A DNA stretch of 64,000 nucleotides from an uncultured Lachnospiraceae bacterium (GCA_910584205.1 CAJUAA010000015.1:15286-79285), one strand, 5' to 3'. Shown: positions 1 through 9,689, numbered from the stretch's first letter. Notes: generated by a model not told the origin, from the letters alone. A program made the numbers and translations.

Positions 1-91
1 AATCGCCGCCCCAGTTGAACTGGTCCACGGAGAAGATGGGGCAGCGGGAAAGGGTTTCGGGGGTTGTTAAAGTCAATACATCATATGTCAT
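1..91 (-). CDS. N-terminal fragment of an unidentified, possibly carbohydrate-binding protein
   Basis: A reverse-strand reading frame starts at the ATG complementary to 89-91 and runs off the window edge after about 30 codons. A good Shine-Dalgarno (AAGGAG) lies a few bases upstream on the minus strand. The peptide begins MTYDVLTLTTPETLSRC and continues with a Phe/Asn/Trp/Gly-rich stretch, which resembles the start of CBM9-like accessory proteins found beside glycan-utilisation genes. That assignment is weak because so little is visible. It is transcribed divergently from the kinase remnant at 294. Confidence 0.45.
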   Translation of the reverse strand, partial: MTYDVLTLTTPETLSRCPIFSVDQFNWGGD

Positions 92-204
92 ATGGGTCAC
101 TCCTTTTCGTACTTTGCACCTGCGGATATGGCTGTGCCGATTTGACGGCAGGTATAAACTGATTCTAACAAAATGCAGAAAAGAATACAAGAGCCGTTTT
201 TTTC

Positions 205-213
205 TGCTATACT
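205..213 (+). promoter_or_regulatory. Extended -10 promoter for the kinase remnant
   Basis: TGCTATACT carries the TGn extension and a good -10 hexamer (TATACT at 208-213). It sits about 80 bp upstream of the ATG at 294. No clear -35 hexamer is present at 17 bp, which fits an extended -10 or activator-dependent promoter. Confidence 0.45.
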
Positions 214-293
214 GTTATCAGCATCAATAAAGAGACTGGCCTGTCCGGAAATTTCCGGCCGGGGCATATTGACTGAAAAAGAGGAGACTGGCC

Positions 294-1421
294 ATGGGTC
301 AATTACAGAAAATCAAAAAGCTTCCCTTAAAAACCGTATACTATCTGTCCTTTCTGCTTTTTATCGTAATCCCGATCCTGACGGTCCTGAATGTCGCCCT
401 GCTGATCCTGAACCGGCAGTTCCGCGGGCAGGCGGTGGAAAATATCAGGCAGGCGCAGGAAACCATAATCGCGGAGTTGAGATCGGATATTGATGTCATG
501 TCCATGCGGCTCTCGCATCTGATCTATACCAACGACAATGAGATCCTGTCCTATGCGGCGGGGACGGATACCTATGACGGGGCTTTGAGATATGAATACG
601 AGCAGAGGCTGGAGCAGGCAGGAAATCTGGCGCTGGAACCGGTGAAGGATATCATATCCGTGGGTTTTTATATGAAGGACGGAAAAGAGACCTATATCAA
701 AAGCGATATTCAGAGATCCGACGAGGAGATCCGAGGGATGGACTGGTATCAGCGGGCGTTGAAGCGCAGCAATGTGGTCTGCCTGGGATCCTATGATACG
801 GAGGCGGTGAATGACCTGTATATGGGAGGGAAAAAGGATGCGTTGATCCTGGTCTTCGCTCTGGCGCCGGATGTGCGGACGGACCGTTCCCAGAAGATCG
901 AGATGGTGACCTTTTATCAGTCCACGGGCGCGGCAGACCGGATTCGGGAGTACAACCGGAATTATCTGGACGGGAAAAACAGCCTTGGCATTACCCGGAT
1001 CCGGGATCAGGAAGGAACACTGATATTTTCCACACAGGAGGATGAGATTTTTTTGGGAAAGGGATTTACCTGGGTGCGTACGCCCATGGAACTGAATGAT
1101 ACGGTCTGGTATCTGGAAAGCTGTATTGAGACAAAGGATCTGACACTGGGCTTCTGGCGTACGGCGCTTCTGGTACTGGTGGCGGCAGTGCTGATCCTGG
1201 CACTGGCAGGCTTTTATTCCAGGTATTTTCTGCGCAGCATCGTAAGGCCGGTGGAAGAGATCAGCGGCGGACTCAGGCTGGTGGAGGAAGGGCATCTGGA
1301 TATCCATATTGATCCTTCCGGACAGTATGAGATCCGGAGTATGATCCATCAGTTCAATGCCATGGTGCGCAGACTGCGGGCTTTGATTGAAGAATACGAA
1401 GAACGGATGCGGGGGCGCTGA
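294..1421 (+). pseudogene. Sensor histidine kinase remnant (YesM-like), lacks the kinase domain
   Basis: The 375-residue product has an N-terminal membrane segment (about residues 14-36), a ~240-residue extracytoplasmic sensor region, a second membrane segment (about 282-305) and a HAMP linker ending near residue 365. It then stops abruptly. Members of this LytS/YesM-like family normally continue for ~200 residues with His_kinase and HATPase domains, and neither is present here. The sequence after ~1410 switches to another reading frame that encodes the linker of an AraC-type response regulator. The start is well supported by GAGGAG upstream. With no catalytic part it cannot phosphorylate a partner, so it is called a pseudogene, although assembly error is possible. 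Confidence 0.7.
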
Positions 1422-2137
1422 AAAAGCCGGAGGACTGTCTCGCGGCTCTGATCAGGAAAGAAATGACGCCGCAGGAGGTCTGCCGGGTATCCGGAGAATT
1501 TTTCATGGAGCCCTATACGATGCTGGGTATCTGGATCGAGAGCTGCGGTCAGAGTGAGGGGGATATGGAACTGATGTCAAAGGCGGAGAGCTGTTTTGAA
1601 CGCAACCCCATGTATGCGTCCCGGTGCATTACCTATGCAGATCAGCCGCAGCTTTTTCTTGTCTTTTACCGGATCATGGAAAATGATTACACGGGCCGGA
1701 TGGTCCGCATGCTCCGGGAACTTCAGAAAACCGTTTCCAGGGAACTGGATGTTTCCATGTGGGTGTGTATCGGGAAAGAGGTGTCCGGTCCGGAGCCTTT
1801 CCTGGATCTGGTACAGGAGATTCGGGGGAAGATCTGCCTGAGACATCTGTGCGGGGAAAATGCGGTCGTGGATCTTGCTGCGCTCTCCGGCAGGGAAGAG
1901 AAGCTTCTGGCGTGTTCTGAAGCATACCGGCGTCTTGCGGAGGCTCTCTATACCGCCGATGAGAAAAATGCGGCAGAAGAAAAGGAAAAACTTTTTGCCG
2001 GTTTTGAACAGCGGGAGCTCCCTGAGATGGAACAGGAGGCATTGGCAGTGATCCTTGCAGTGGGGGTGCGCTTCAGTATGGATAATTCCAGATTCCGGGA
2101 TGTGTTCGGGCAGAACTGTCCGATCCGAAGATCGTAA
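1413..2137 (+). pseudogene. AraC-type response regulator remnant, central linker only
   Basis: Frame 2 between about 1413 and 2137 encodes ~230 residues resembling the central linker of large YesN/AraC-type response regulators that pair with the kinase above. The N-terminal receiver domain (phospho-acceptor Asp) and the C-terminal pair of AraC helix-turn-helix motifs are both missing. The frame is open upstream of its first ATG (1463) into the kinase remnant, so the join lies near 1405-1420. Downstream it runs into permease sequence near 2100-2115. It has no ribosome-binding site of its own. What remains cannot bind DNA or receive phosphate. Confidence 0.6.
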
Positions 2138-2565
2138 ATTTCGTACTGGCGTTCGTATCTCTGTGGCGGTTCAGCGGCTATCATGTGATTCTGTTCATGG
2201 CAGCGCTTCAGTCGGTACCGGCAGACATTCTGGAATCCGCGAAGGTGGACGGGGCCAATACCTGGCAGCTGTTCCGGTACATACAGGTTCCGGCCATTAT
2301 GCTGATGGTGGATTTTGTGTTGTTTGACAACATTCGGGGAGCCCTCCAGGTATTCGACATTCCGTTTGTCATGACAGCAGGAGGTCCAGGCTATGCGTCT
2401 TCGACCTTCACCCTGTATACGATCAAAACCGCGTTTACCTTCTCCAACTTTGGCATGGCTTCTACCATGGCGGTGGCGATCATGGTGATGATCATATTGA
2501 TCTATGTGGTGCAGAATCATCTGATCCACGGGCTGATCTTGAAAGACAGGAGGAAAGAAGCATGA
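2107..2565 (+). pseudogene. ABC sugar permease remnant (first permease), N-terminus missing
   Basis: Frame 1 encodes the C-terminal half of a MalF/LplB-type binding-protein-dependent permease. The EAA-loop region (about 2230-2290, with ESAKVDGA) and the following membrane segments are intact, but the first ~150-170 residues are absent. A stop in this frame at 2083-2085 and the abrupt change of similarity near 2105 place the junction there. It overlaps the next permease by 4 nt (ATGA at 2562-2565), the normal arrangement for such pairs. That indicates a once-intact operon that lost its upstream part, including any solute-binding protein gene. Confidence 0.65.
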
Positions 2566-3395
2566 CGAAAAAAGCAGTTGTACAGATCATCAAGCAGGTA
2601 ATCTGCCTGTGCATGGTGGCCATTGTGCTGGCGCCGATCCTGCTGACCCTTTTTGCGGCGCTGAAGACCAAGGCGGACATGGCGGTTACATCCCCGCTCC
2701 TTCTGCTCTCTTTTGACCGGGTCACATTTGAGAACTTTAAGGAAGTGCTGACGGATAAATATCTGCTTCTGGGTTTCAAAAATACCGGTATCATACTGAT
2801 TGTTTCTCTCTTTTTTAACGTGCTGTTTGGAACGATCACGGCATTTGTCATCGAGAGATTTGAATTCCGCGGGAAGCGGATCGTGGTGGGGCTGTTTTTT
2901 ATGGGGATGCTGATCCCGACCTTTGTTACAGAGATTGCGAGATTCCAGGTCATTCAGGGCCTGCATCTTTACAACACCATCTGGGCGCCCATCGTGATCT
3001 ATGTGGCGTCGGATCTGATGCAGCTCTACATTTACCGGCAGTTTATCTCCGGAATACCGGTGGCGCTGGATGAGGCGGCGCTTCTGGACGGCTGTTCTTA
3101 TTTCGGGCTGTTCGGCAGGATCATCTTTCCGCTGCTGGCGCCGGCCACTGCGACGGTATGCATTATCAAGGCTATCAACATCATCAATGACATGTACATT
3201 CCGTATCTGTATATGCCGAAGAACAGACTGCGTACGCTGACCACATTTCTGATGAACTATGCCAATGCCCAGCAGGGCTCCTGGCAGACCCTGGCAGCGG
3301 GTATCATTGTGATTATGGTTCCTACGATAGCAATCTATATCTTCTTCCAGAAATATATCCTGGCAGGAGTAGCTGCGGGCGCGGTGAAAGAGTGA
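2562..3395 (+). CDS. ABC transporter permease (MalG/LplC family), carbohydrate uptake
   Basis: The 277-residue inner-membrane permease has about six hydrophobic segments and the family EAA motif (DEAALLDGC near residue 170), which contacts the ATPase. The start follows GGAGG/GAAAG and overlaps the preceding permease remnant by 4 nt. Its normal partner permease is truncated and no binding protein or ATPase gene is nearby, so the transporter is probably not functional as encoded here. Clustering with lacL/lacM suggests a galactoside substrate. Confidence 0.85.
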   Translation: MTKKAVVQIIKQVICLCMVAIVLAPILLTLFAALKTKADMAVTSPLLLLSFDRVTFENFKEVLTDKYLLLGFKNTGIILIVSLFFNVLFGTITAFVIERFEFRGKRIVVGLFFMGMLIPTFVTEIARFQVIQGLHLYNTIWAPIVIYVASDLMQLYIYRQFISGIPVALDEAALLDGCSYFGLFGRIIFPLLAPATATVCIIKAINIINDMYIPYLYMPKNRLRTLTTFLMNYANAQQGSWQTLAAGIIVIMVPTIAIYIFFQKYILAGVAAGAVKE

Positions 3396-3421
3396 AAAAT
3401 TTTGATCAGGAGCAGCAGAGT

Positions 3422-5326
3422 ATGAATGCAGATATCAGATGGCTGGATGATCCGGAGATTTTCCGGGTGAACCAGCTTCCGGCACACAGTGACCATGAAT
3501 TTTATGCATCGGAGGAAGAATGGAGCTCAGGAAAGAACTCTCTGGTCCAGTCTCTGAACGGGAACTGGCAGTTTTGGTATTCCCCAAATGCCATGAGCCG
3601 TCCGGCGGATTTCTTCCGTATGGATTATGACGCGTCGGATTTTGACCGGATTCAGGTTCCCGGTCATATCGAACTGGCGGGCTATGACCGGATCCATTAT
3701 ATCAATACCATGTATCCCTGGGAGGGACAGGTTTACCGGAGGCCTGCTTACAGCCTGGGAAAGAATGACCGGGGAAGGGGCATGTTCAGTCAGGCAGAAT
3801 ATAATCCGGTGGGTTCTTACCGAAGGGAATTTGACCTGGAAAAAGGACTTCAGGGAAAGCAGGTGTTTATCCGGCTGGAAGGCGTGGAGCAGGCCATGTA
3901 TGTGTGGCTGAACGGCTCCTTTGTGGGTTATGCAGAAGACAGCTTCACGCCTTCGGAATTCGATCTGACTCCGTATTTGAAGGCGGAAGGAAATCTTCTT
4001 GCAGTGGAAGTCCACAAAAGGAGTAGCGCGGCATTTCTGGAAGACCAGGATTTCTTCCGCTTTTTCGGGATCTTCCGCAACGTGAGCCTGTATGCAAAGC
4101 CCCGGATGCATGTGGAAGATCTGTGGGTGAAGCCTGTATGGCATCCCGATGGAAGCGGCAGTATCTCGGCGGAATTCCGGGTGTCCATGGAAGAAGGCGT
4201 GTCCGGCAGGATGGAAATTCTGCTGAAGGACAGAAAAGAGCGGACCGTTTTCACGCATGAGATTCTGTTTCCGGGCGGCTGCTGCCGGGGAGTCGGGTGT
4301 GTCATGGGGCAGAAAGATCTGGGGACGGTAGAGGCCTGGGACATTGGTTCACCCTGTCTCTATCGGCTGGAAGTGCGGCTGTACGATACCCGGGGCAGGC
4401 TGTCGGAAGTGGTCCCGCTCCAACTGGGATTCCGGCGGATTGAGATCAAAGACAGGGTGATCCGGCTGAACGGAAAGCGCCTGATTATCAACGGCGTCAA
4501 CCGGCACGAGTGGAGTCCCGAAAGCGGGAGATGCATCGGCATGGAAGAGATGAAGCGGGATATGGAAATTCTTCTGCAGAACCATATCAATGCGGTACGT
4601 ACCTGCCATTATCCGGATCAGACCCCCTGGTATCGGCTCTGTGATGAGAACGGTATCTGTCTCATGGCAGAAGCGAATCTGGAGTCGCACGGAAGCTGGC
4701 AGAAGATGGGGGAGGTGGAGCCCTCCTGGAATGTACCCGGAAGCCTTTTGCAGTGGAAGGAAGCAGTGCTGGACCGGGTCCGGAGCAATTTTGAATGGTT
4801 TAAAAATCACCCTTCCGTCCTGTTCTGGTCTCTGGGAAATGAGTCCTATGCGGGAGATGTGCTGCTGGCGGCCAATGCCTGGCTGAAGGAAAGGGATGAC
4901 AGCCGTCTGGTGCACTATGAGGGAGTCTGCCGGAACCGGGAGTATGAAGATGGCATCTCCGATGTGGAGAGCCGCATGTACGCGCCGCCGGATGAGGTGC
5001 GTGCCTGGCTGGAGAATGATCCCAAGAAGCCTTTCCTGATGTGTGAATACATGCATGATATGGGAAATTCTCTGGGAGGTATGGCTTCGTACATGGAGCT
5101 GCTGGATCAGTATGAAATGTATCAGGGCGGATTTATCTGGGATTTTATTGATCAGGCGCTCTATGTGGAAGATGAGATGACCGGACATCCGGCGCTGCGT
5201 TATGGCGGCGACTTTGATGATCGGCCATCCGACTACGCATTTTCAGGGAACGGCATCATTTTTGCGGACCGGACTGAGAAACCGGCCATGCAGGAAGTGA
5301 GGTATTTTTATGGAAAATACAGATAA
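3422..5326 (+). CDS. lacL: Beta-galactosidase large subunit, GH2 (LacL type)
   Basis: The 634-residue GH2 enzyme hydrolyses terminal beta-galactosides. Order: jelly-roll sugar-binding domain, Ig-like domain, then a TIM barrel. The acid/base Glu lies in LFWSLGNESYAG and the nucleophile Glu in PFLMCEYMHDMGNS. The N-terminus (MNADIRWLDDPEIFRVNQLP) closely matches the start of LacL from lactic acid bacteria, so the ATG at 3422 with CAGGAG upstream is preferred to the in-frame GTG at 3392. It stops after the barrel: the C-terminal domain of single-chain LacZ is encoded separately by the next gene, overlapping by 17 nt, as in known LacLM heterodimers. The cytoplasmic location is inferred from the lack of a signal peptide. 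Confidence 0.93.
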   Translation: MNADIRWLDDPEIFRVNQLPAHSDHEFYASEEEWSSGKNSLVQSLNGNWQFWYSPNAMSRPADFFRMDYDASDFDRIQVPGHIELAGYDRIHYINTMYPWEGQVYRRPAYSLGKNDRGRGMFSQAEYNPVGSYRREFDLEKGLQGKQVFIRLEGVEQAMYVWLNGSFVGYAEDSFTPSEFDLTPYLKAEGNLLAVEVHKRSSAAFLEDQDFFRFFGIFRNVSLYAKPRMHVEDLWVKPVWHPDGSGSISAEFRVSMEEGVSGRMEILLKDRKERTVFTHEILFPGGCCRGVGCVMGQKDLGTVEAWDIGSPCLYRLEVRLYDTRGRLSEVVPLQLGFRRIEIKDRVIRLNGKRLIINGVNRHEWSPESGRCIGMEEMKRDMEILLQNHINAVRTCHYPDQTPWYRLCDENGICLMAEANLESHGSWQKMGEVEPSWNVPGSLLQWKEAVLDRVRSNFEWFKNHPSVLFWSLGNESYAGDVLLAANAWLKERDDSRLVHYEGVCRNREYEDGISDVESRMYAPPDEVRAWLENDPKKPFLMCEYMHDMGNSLGGMASYMELLDQYEMYQGGFIWDFIDQALYVEDEMTGHPALRYGGDFDDRPSDYAFSGNGIIFADRTEKPAMQEVRYFYGKYR

Positions 5327-6323
5327 AAAGCCGGAAGGCAGGGATCTGCTGCATCTTGTCTATGGAGATGTGACGCTGGGGATTCACGGGAGCCGGGACG
5401 GAGCGGAGTTTCATTATCTGTTCTCCTATACGGCCGGCGGCATGGAATCGCTGGTATCCGGCGGCATGGAGTGGCTGTACCGGCCGCCGCGTCCCTGCTT
5501 CTGGCGGGCCTCCACAGATAACGACCGGGGAAACGGTTTTGTCCTGAAGAGCGGTATGTGGCTGGCGGCCGATCAGTTTATCCGGTGCGGAAAGATCACT
5601 ATATGGGTGGACGGAGAGAAGATTCCTTTTCCGTCCGCGCCGGAGAATAACAAATATACAGGCCGGGAAACGGCTTCAAAGGTACGGATTGCCTATACGT
5701 ATGAAACAGTTACGGTTCCCCCTGCGCAGACCGAAGTGTTTTATGAGATCGATGTCAGAGGCGCGATACAGATCCGGGCCCATTATCATGGAATGCAGGG
5801 GCTTCCGGAACTTCCGCTTTTCGGCATGCGTTTCGTCATGCCCACCTGTGCGGACGGATTTACTTATGAGGGATTGTCCGGGGAAACATATCCGGACAGA
5901 AAGGCGGGAGGGATTCCGGGAATCTATAAGGTAAAAGGACTTCCGGTTACGCCCTACCTGGTCCCTCAGGACTGCGGAATGCATATGGACACTGCCTGGG
6001 TGGAAATACAGAGGAGCCGGAGGCTGGATAACAGGAAAAGCGTTTCCGGAAGCGCCGCCCTCCGGTTTCAGTGTGAAAAAGGCAGGCTGTTTGCGTTCTC
6101 CTGTCTGCCCTATACCGCATCCGAACTGGAAAATGCCCTCCATCAGGAGGAGCTGCCGCCGCCCAGACGGACCGTCCTTGGCATCTTCGGAGCGGTCAGA
6201 GGAGTGGGAGGCATCGACAGCTGGGGCGCGGATGTGGAGAGCGCATACAGAATTGATGCGGAAAACGACATCCGGTACGCTTTTGGAATTCAACCGGGAG
6301 CAGAAGAAAAAAATACTGTTTGA
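5310..6323 (+). CDS. lacM: Beta-galactosidase small subunit (LacM type)
   Basis: The 337-residue protein corresponds to domain 5 of LacZ (Bgal_small_N superfamily). The stretch LVYGDVTLGIHG, the aromatic WLYRPPRPCFWRASTDNDRG segment and WLAADQFIRC are characteristic of LacM. It carries no catalytic residues but is needed to complete the active site of LacL in the heterodimer. The ATG lies inside the 3' end of lacL with GGAAG/GTGAGG upstream. The 17-nt overlap suggests translational coupling and equal stoichiometry. A terminator follows at once. Confidence 0.92.
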   Translation: MENTDKKPEGRDLLHLVYGDVTLGIHGSRDGAEFHYLFSYTAGGMESLVSGGMEWLYRPPRPCFWRASTDNDRGNGFVLKSGMWLAADQFIRCGKITIWVDGEKIPFPSAPENNKYTGRETASKVRIAYTYETVTVPPAQTEVFYEIDVRGAIQIRAHYHGMQGLPELPLFGMRFVMPTCADGFTYEGLSGETYPDRKAGGIPGIYKVKGLPVTPYLVPQDCGMHMDTAWVEIQRSRRLDNRKSVSGSAALRFQCEKGRLFAFSCLPYTASELENALHQEELPPPRRTVLGIFGAVRGVGGIDSWGADVESAYRIDAENDIRYAFGIQPGAEEKNTV

Positions 6324-6327
6324 TCAG

Positions 6328-6367
6328 AAAAAAGACGGCATGTCATAATGGACGTGCTGTCTTTTTT
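6328..6367 (+). terminator. Rho-independent terminator after lacM
   Basis: A 17-bp stem with two G-U wobbles (arms 6328-6344 and 6351-6367, 6-nt loop) is flanked by A and T tracts. It ends the lacLM transcript four bases after the lacM stop. Confidence 0.8.
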
Positions 6368-6393
6368 GATAAAAAAAAGCGCCGATTCTCCTA

Positions 6394-6422
6394 TTGCCGG
6401 AGGACAGAAAACTGTATATACT
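6394..6422 (+). promoter_or_regulatory. Sigma-70 promoter for lnpA
   Basis: TTGCCG (6394-6399), a 17-bp spacer and TATACT (6417-6422) lie 65 bp before the lnpA start and just after the lacM terminator, so lnpA has its own promoter. Confidence 0.6.
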
Positions 6423-6486
6423 TAAGGACAGAAGAAACTGTTGTTTGCAGGAACGATGTTATACAGGAGGAAACGGGGGGCAGGAA

Positions 6487-8649
6487 ATGGCGAAGACAAG
6501 GGGCAGGGTGACGCTGCCAAGCGAAGCCGGTTTTCTAAGCGAGACGAAGGAGATGCTCGCGCGCTGGGGCGCCGACGCGCTTCGGGACAGCGACGGGACG
6601 AAGCTGGATCCGGAGATTAAAAAACTGGATGCGAAGATTTATACGACCTATTTTGTGGCAAGAGGGCACAACGAATTTGCCAGGGAGCATATGGAAGAGT
6701 GCCAGCAGCTTTATCTGATGTCCAGACGATGTACTGCAGTGGACGAAGAGCTGCGGATTTCTTTTATGGAGGGCTATTACGGGGAGCAGGTGGTTCCGGA
6801 TTATCTGCATGATCCGAAGGAATGGTGGGAGGTCATGGACCGGACCGCCGGGCAGCCGGTGCCTGCCGGGGGCTGGGAACTGGACCCGGAGCGTCATCAG
6901 GTCTGTGTGCGGAAGGCGGAACCGTTTCATGAGTATACGGTGAGCTTTCTTGTGTATGCGGTGTGGGATCCCACGCAGATGTACAACCACATCACCAACA
7001 ACTGGGGGGACAGGCCCCATGAGATTCCGTTTGATGTGCGCCAGACGTCTTCCGGACAGTTTGCGAAGGAATACCTGATCCGGTGGCTGAAGGAAAATCC
7101 GGACACGGATGTGGTCCGCTTTACTACGTTTTTCTATCATTTTACGCTGGTATTCAACCAGGAGGCAAAGGAAAAATTTGTGGACTGGTTCGGCTACGGA
7201 GGCACCGTATCCGTAAAAGCGCTGCAGGAATTTGAGGCGGAGTACGGTTACCGGCTGCGCCCGGAGGACCTGGTGGACAACGGATATTACAATACGCCCT
7301 TCCGGGTGCCTGCAAAGGCATATCGGGATTACATGGATTTTATCCAGCGGTTTGTGGCGAAAAAGGCGGCGGAGCTGGTGGCGCTGGTCCATAAGGCCGG
7401 GAAAGAGGCCATGATGTTCCTGGGGGACAACTGGATCGGCACGGAGCCCTACGGCCCGTATTTTGAAAGCATCGGCCTGGACGCGGTGGTGGGAAGCGTG
7501 GGCGGGGGCGCTACGCTGCGGCTGATCTCGGACATTCCAGGCGTGAAGTATACAGAAGGACGTTTTCTGCCGTATTTCTTTCCGGATACGTTTTATGAAG
7601 GAAACGATCCGTGCGTTGAAGCAAGAGAGAACTGGCTGTCTGCCAGAAGAGCGCTTATGAGAAAGCCTCTGGACCGCATCGGCTACGGCGGCTACCTGAG
7701 TCTGGCTTATCAGTTTCCGGAGTTTACGGACTATATCGAGAAGCTTACCGATGAATTCCGGGACATTTACGATAAAATTCACGGCAGGAAGCCGTACTGC
7801 GGACTGAAAGCGGCGGTCTTGAACTGCTGGGGCAGGCTTCGTTCTTGGCAGGCGTATATGGTGGCCCACGCCCTCTGGTATAAGCAGACCTATTCGTATT
7901 TCGGGATGCTGGAAGCCTTGAGCGGCATGAGCGTGGACGTGTGTTTCCTGAGCTTTGATGAGATCCTCTCGTCCGGAATCCCGGAGGATGTGGATGTGAT
8001 CATCAATGCGGGAGATGCGGGCAGCGCATATTCCGGCGGTTCCCGCTGGGAGGATGAAAAGCTTGTCAGCCTGGTCAGGCGCTGGGTCCATGAAGGCGGC
8101 GGACTGGTGGGGATCGGCGAGCCGTCGGCGGTACATAAAAACGGAAGGTTTTTCCAGCTGGCGGATGTGTTCGGCGTGGAGAAGGAACTGGGCTTTACCC
8201 TGTCGACTGATAAATATTTCACAAAGCCCCTGGAGCAGCATTACCTCACGCAGGACCGGACCGGCCCCTTTGACTTTGGAGAGGGCATGAAAAACATCTA
8301 TGCGCTGGGGGCAGATACGGAGATTGTGGAATATTCTGATCATGAGGTCCATCTGGCGGTCCACCCTTACGGAAAGGGGAAAAGCGTGTATATGGCCGGA
8401 CTTCCCTACAGCTGCGAGAACACCCGTCTTCTGCTCCGGTCCCTGTACTGCGCGGCCGGTCAGGAGGAGAAGCTGTACCGCTGGTATGCGGATGATCCTC
8501 AGTGCGAGGTTCACGCGTATCCAAAGGCCGGTATCTATGCGGTACTGAACAACAGCGGCGAAGAGCGGTCTACGACCGTGTACGACGGCCTGGGCAGGAC
8601 GGAGCAGATCACGCTGGAGGCGGGAGCCATCCGGTGGAAAACCATATAG
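6487..8649 (+). CDS. lnpA: 1,3-beta-galactosyl-N-acetylhexosamine phosphorylase (GH112)
   Basis: The 720-residue cytoplasmic enzyme splits galacto-N-biose or lacto-N-biose with inorganic phosphate, giving alpha-galactose-1-phosphate and GalNAc or GlcNAc. The N-terminal partial TIM barrel contains YNHITNNWGDRPHEIPFDV and FLGDNWIGTEPYGPYF, the latter including the probable catalytic Asp. A Rossmann-like segment and a C-terminal beta domain follow. The family is usually 715-755 residues, so it is full length. An upstream in-frame ATG (6394) lies in the promoter. The ATG at 6487 follows GGAGG/GGCAGGAA and is preferred. Neighbouring nucleotidyltransferase, ABC importer and NahK genes complete the expected pathway. 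Confidence 0.93.
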   Translation: MAKTRGRVTLPSEAGFLSETKEMLARWGADALRDSDGTKLDPEIKKLDAKIYTTYFVARGHNEFAREHMEECQQLYLMSRRCTAVDEELRISFMEGYYGEQVVPDYLHDPKEWWEVMDRTAGQPVPAGGWELDPERHQVCVRKAEPFHEYTVSFLVYAVWDPTQMYNHITNNWGDRPHEIPFDVRQTSSGQFAKEYLIRWLKENPDTDVVRFTTFFYHFTLVFNQEAKEKFVDWFGYGGTVSVKALQEFEAEYGYRLRPEDLVDNGYYNTPFRVPAKAYRDYMDFIQRFVAKKAAELVALVHKAGKEAMMFLGDNWIGTEPYGPYFESIGLDAVVGSVGGGATLRLISDIPGVKYTEGRFLPYFFPDTFYEGNDPCVEARENWLSARRALMRKPLDRIGYGGYLSLAYQFPEFTDYIEKLTDEFRDIYDKIHGRKPYCGLKAAVLNCWGRLRSWQAYMVAHALWYKQTYSYFGMLEALSGMSVDVCFLSFDEILSSGIPEDVDVIINAGDAGSAYSGGSRWEDEKLVSLVRRWVHEGGGLVGIGEPSAVHKNGRFFQLADVFGVEKELGFTLSTDKYFTKPLEQHYLTQDRTGPFDFGEGMKNIYALGADTEIVEYSDHEVHLAVHPYGKGKSVYMAGLPYSCENTRLLLRSLYCAAGQEEKLYRWYADDPQCEVHAYPKAGIYAVLNNSGEERSTTVYDGLGRTEQITLEAGAIRWKTI

Positions 8650-8767
8650 GCAGATGCAGCATTCGTCATGCAGAACATATGGGCAGTGTCAAGTGACCTG
8701 TAAAAAACAGCAATGGACCGCACAGGCTCCAGAAGGGGAACTGCGGAATTTTAAGGAGGAAAGAAAA

Positions 8768-9688
8768 ATGAAGAAACCAGTACTCGTCATTATGGCAGCA
8801 GGCATGGGAAGCCGCTACGGCGGTCTGAAGCAAATTGATCCGGTGGATGCGGACGGACATATCATCATGGACTTTTCCATCTATGATGCAGTGAAGGCAG
8901 GGTTTGAGAAGGTCATCTTTATCATTAAGAAGGAGAATGAGAAGGATTTTAAAGGGACCATCGGAAACCGCATGGAGCAGAGAATTAAGGTGGAATATGC
9001 TTTCCAGGAGATGGAAAATCTGCCGGAGGGCTTCCAGGCGCCGGAAGGCCGGGTGAAGCCCTGGGGAACGGCTCATGCAGTGCTGTCCTGTCTGCCGCTG
9101 GTGGACGGTCCCTTTGCCGTCATCAACGCGGATGATTACTACGGACAGCAGGCGTTTCAGATGATCTATGATTTCCTGTCGTCTCATGAGGATACGGACC
9201 GATACCAGTATACGATGGTAGGATATCTGCTGAAGAATACACTTACAGAGAACGGACATGTGGCCAGAGGCGTCTGCGAGACGGATGAGAACGGGAAACT
9301 GACCGAGATCGTGGAGCGGGTCCGCATTGAGAAAAGAGAGGACGGTCCGGCGTATACGGAAGACGACGGAGCGGCCTGGACGCCCCTTGCGGAGGATGCA
9401 GTAGTATCCATGAACATGTGGGGCTTTACAAAGAGCATGATGGGAGAGATCCGGGACCGGTTCGCTGCATTCCTGACAGAGAATTTACCGAAAAATCCGC
9501 TGAAATGCGAATATTTTCTGCCCTTTGTGGTGGATGAACTGATCCAGGAGAAAAAGGCGGAGGTGACCGTCTTAAAATCCAGAGACCGCTGGTACGGGGT
9601 GACCTATCGGGAGGATAAGCCGGTGGTGGTAAAAGCCATCCAGTCGCTGAAGGATCAAGGCCTGTATCCGCAGAAGCTGTGGGAATAA
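8768..9688 (+). CDS. Sugar nucleotidyltransferase (NTP_transferase fold)
   Basis: The 306-residue protein begins MKKPVLVIMAAGMGSRYGGLKQ, a GlmU/RfbA-like nucleotide-binding signature (here AAGMGSRYGG), and contains VINADDYYG, which fits the metal-binding Asp region. A strong AAGGAGG precedes the ATG at 8768, and the open frame further upstream has no start signal. It lies directly behind lnpA and no galT is visible in the window. It may therefore turn Gal-1-P or HexNAc-1-P into a UDP-sugar, as the uridylyltransferase step does in bifidobacteria. The exact sugar and nucleotide cannot be read from the sequence. Confidence 0.85.
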   Translation: MKKPVLVIMAAGMGSRYGGLKQIDPVDADGHIIMDFSIYDAVKAGFEKVIFIIKKENEKDFKGTIGNRMEQRIKVEYAFQEMENLPEGFQAPEGRVKPWGTAHAVLSCLPLVDGPFAVINADDYYGQQAFQMIYDFLSSHEDTDRYQYTMVGYLLKNTLTENGHVARGVCETDENGKLTEIVERVRIEKREDGPAYTEDDGAAWTPLAEDAVVSMNMWGFTKSMMGEIRDRFAAFLTENLPKNPLKCEYFLPFVVDELIQEKKAEVTVLKSRDRWYGVTYREDKPVVVKAIQSLKDQGLYPQKLWE

Positions 9689-9689
9689 A

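Noticed and set aside
6535..8514. A 659-codon minus-strand open frame
   Set aside because: It is antisense to the well-supported GH112 phosphorylase.
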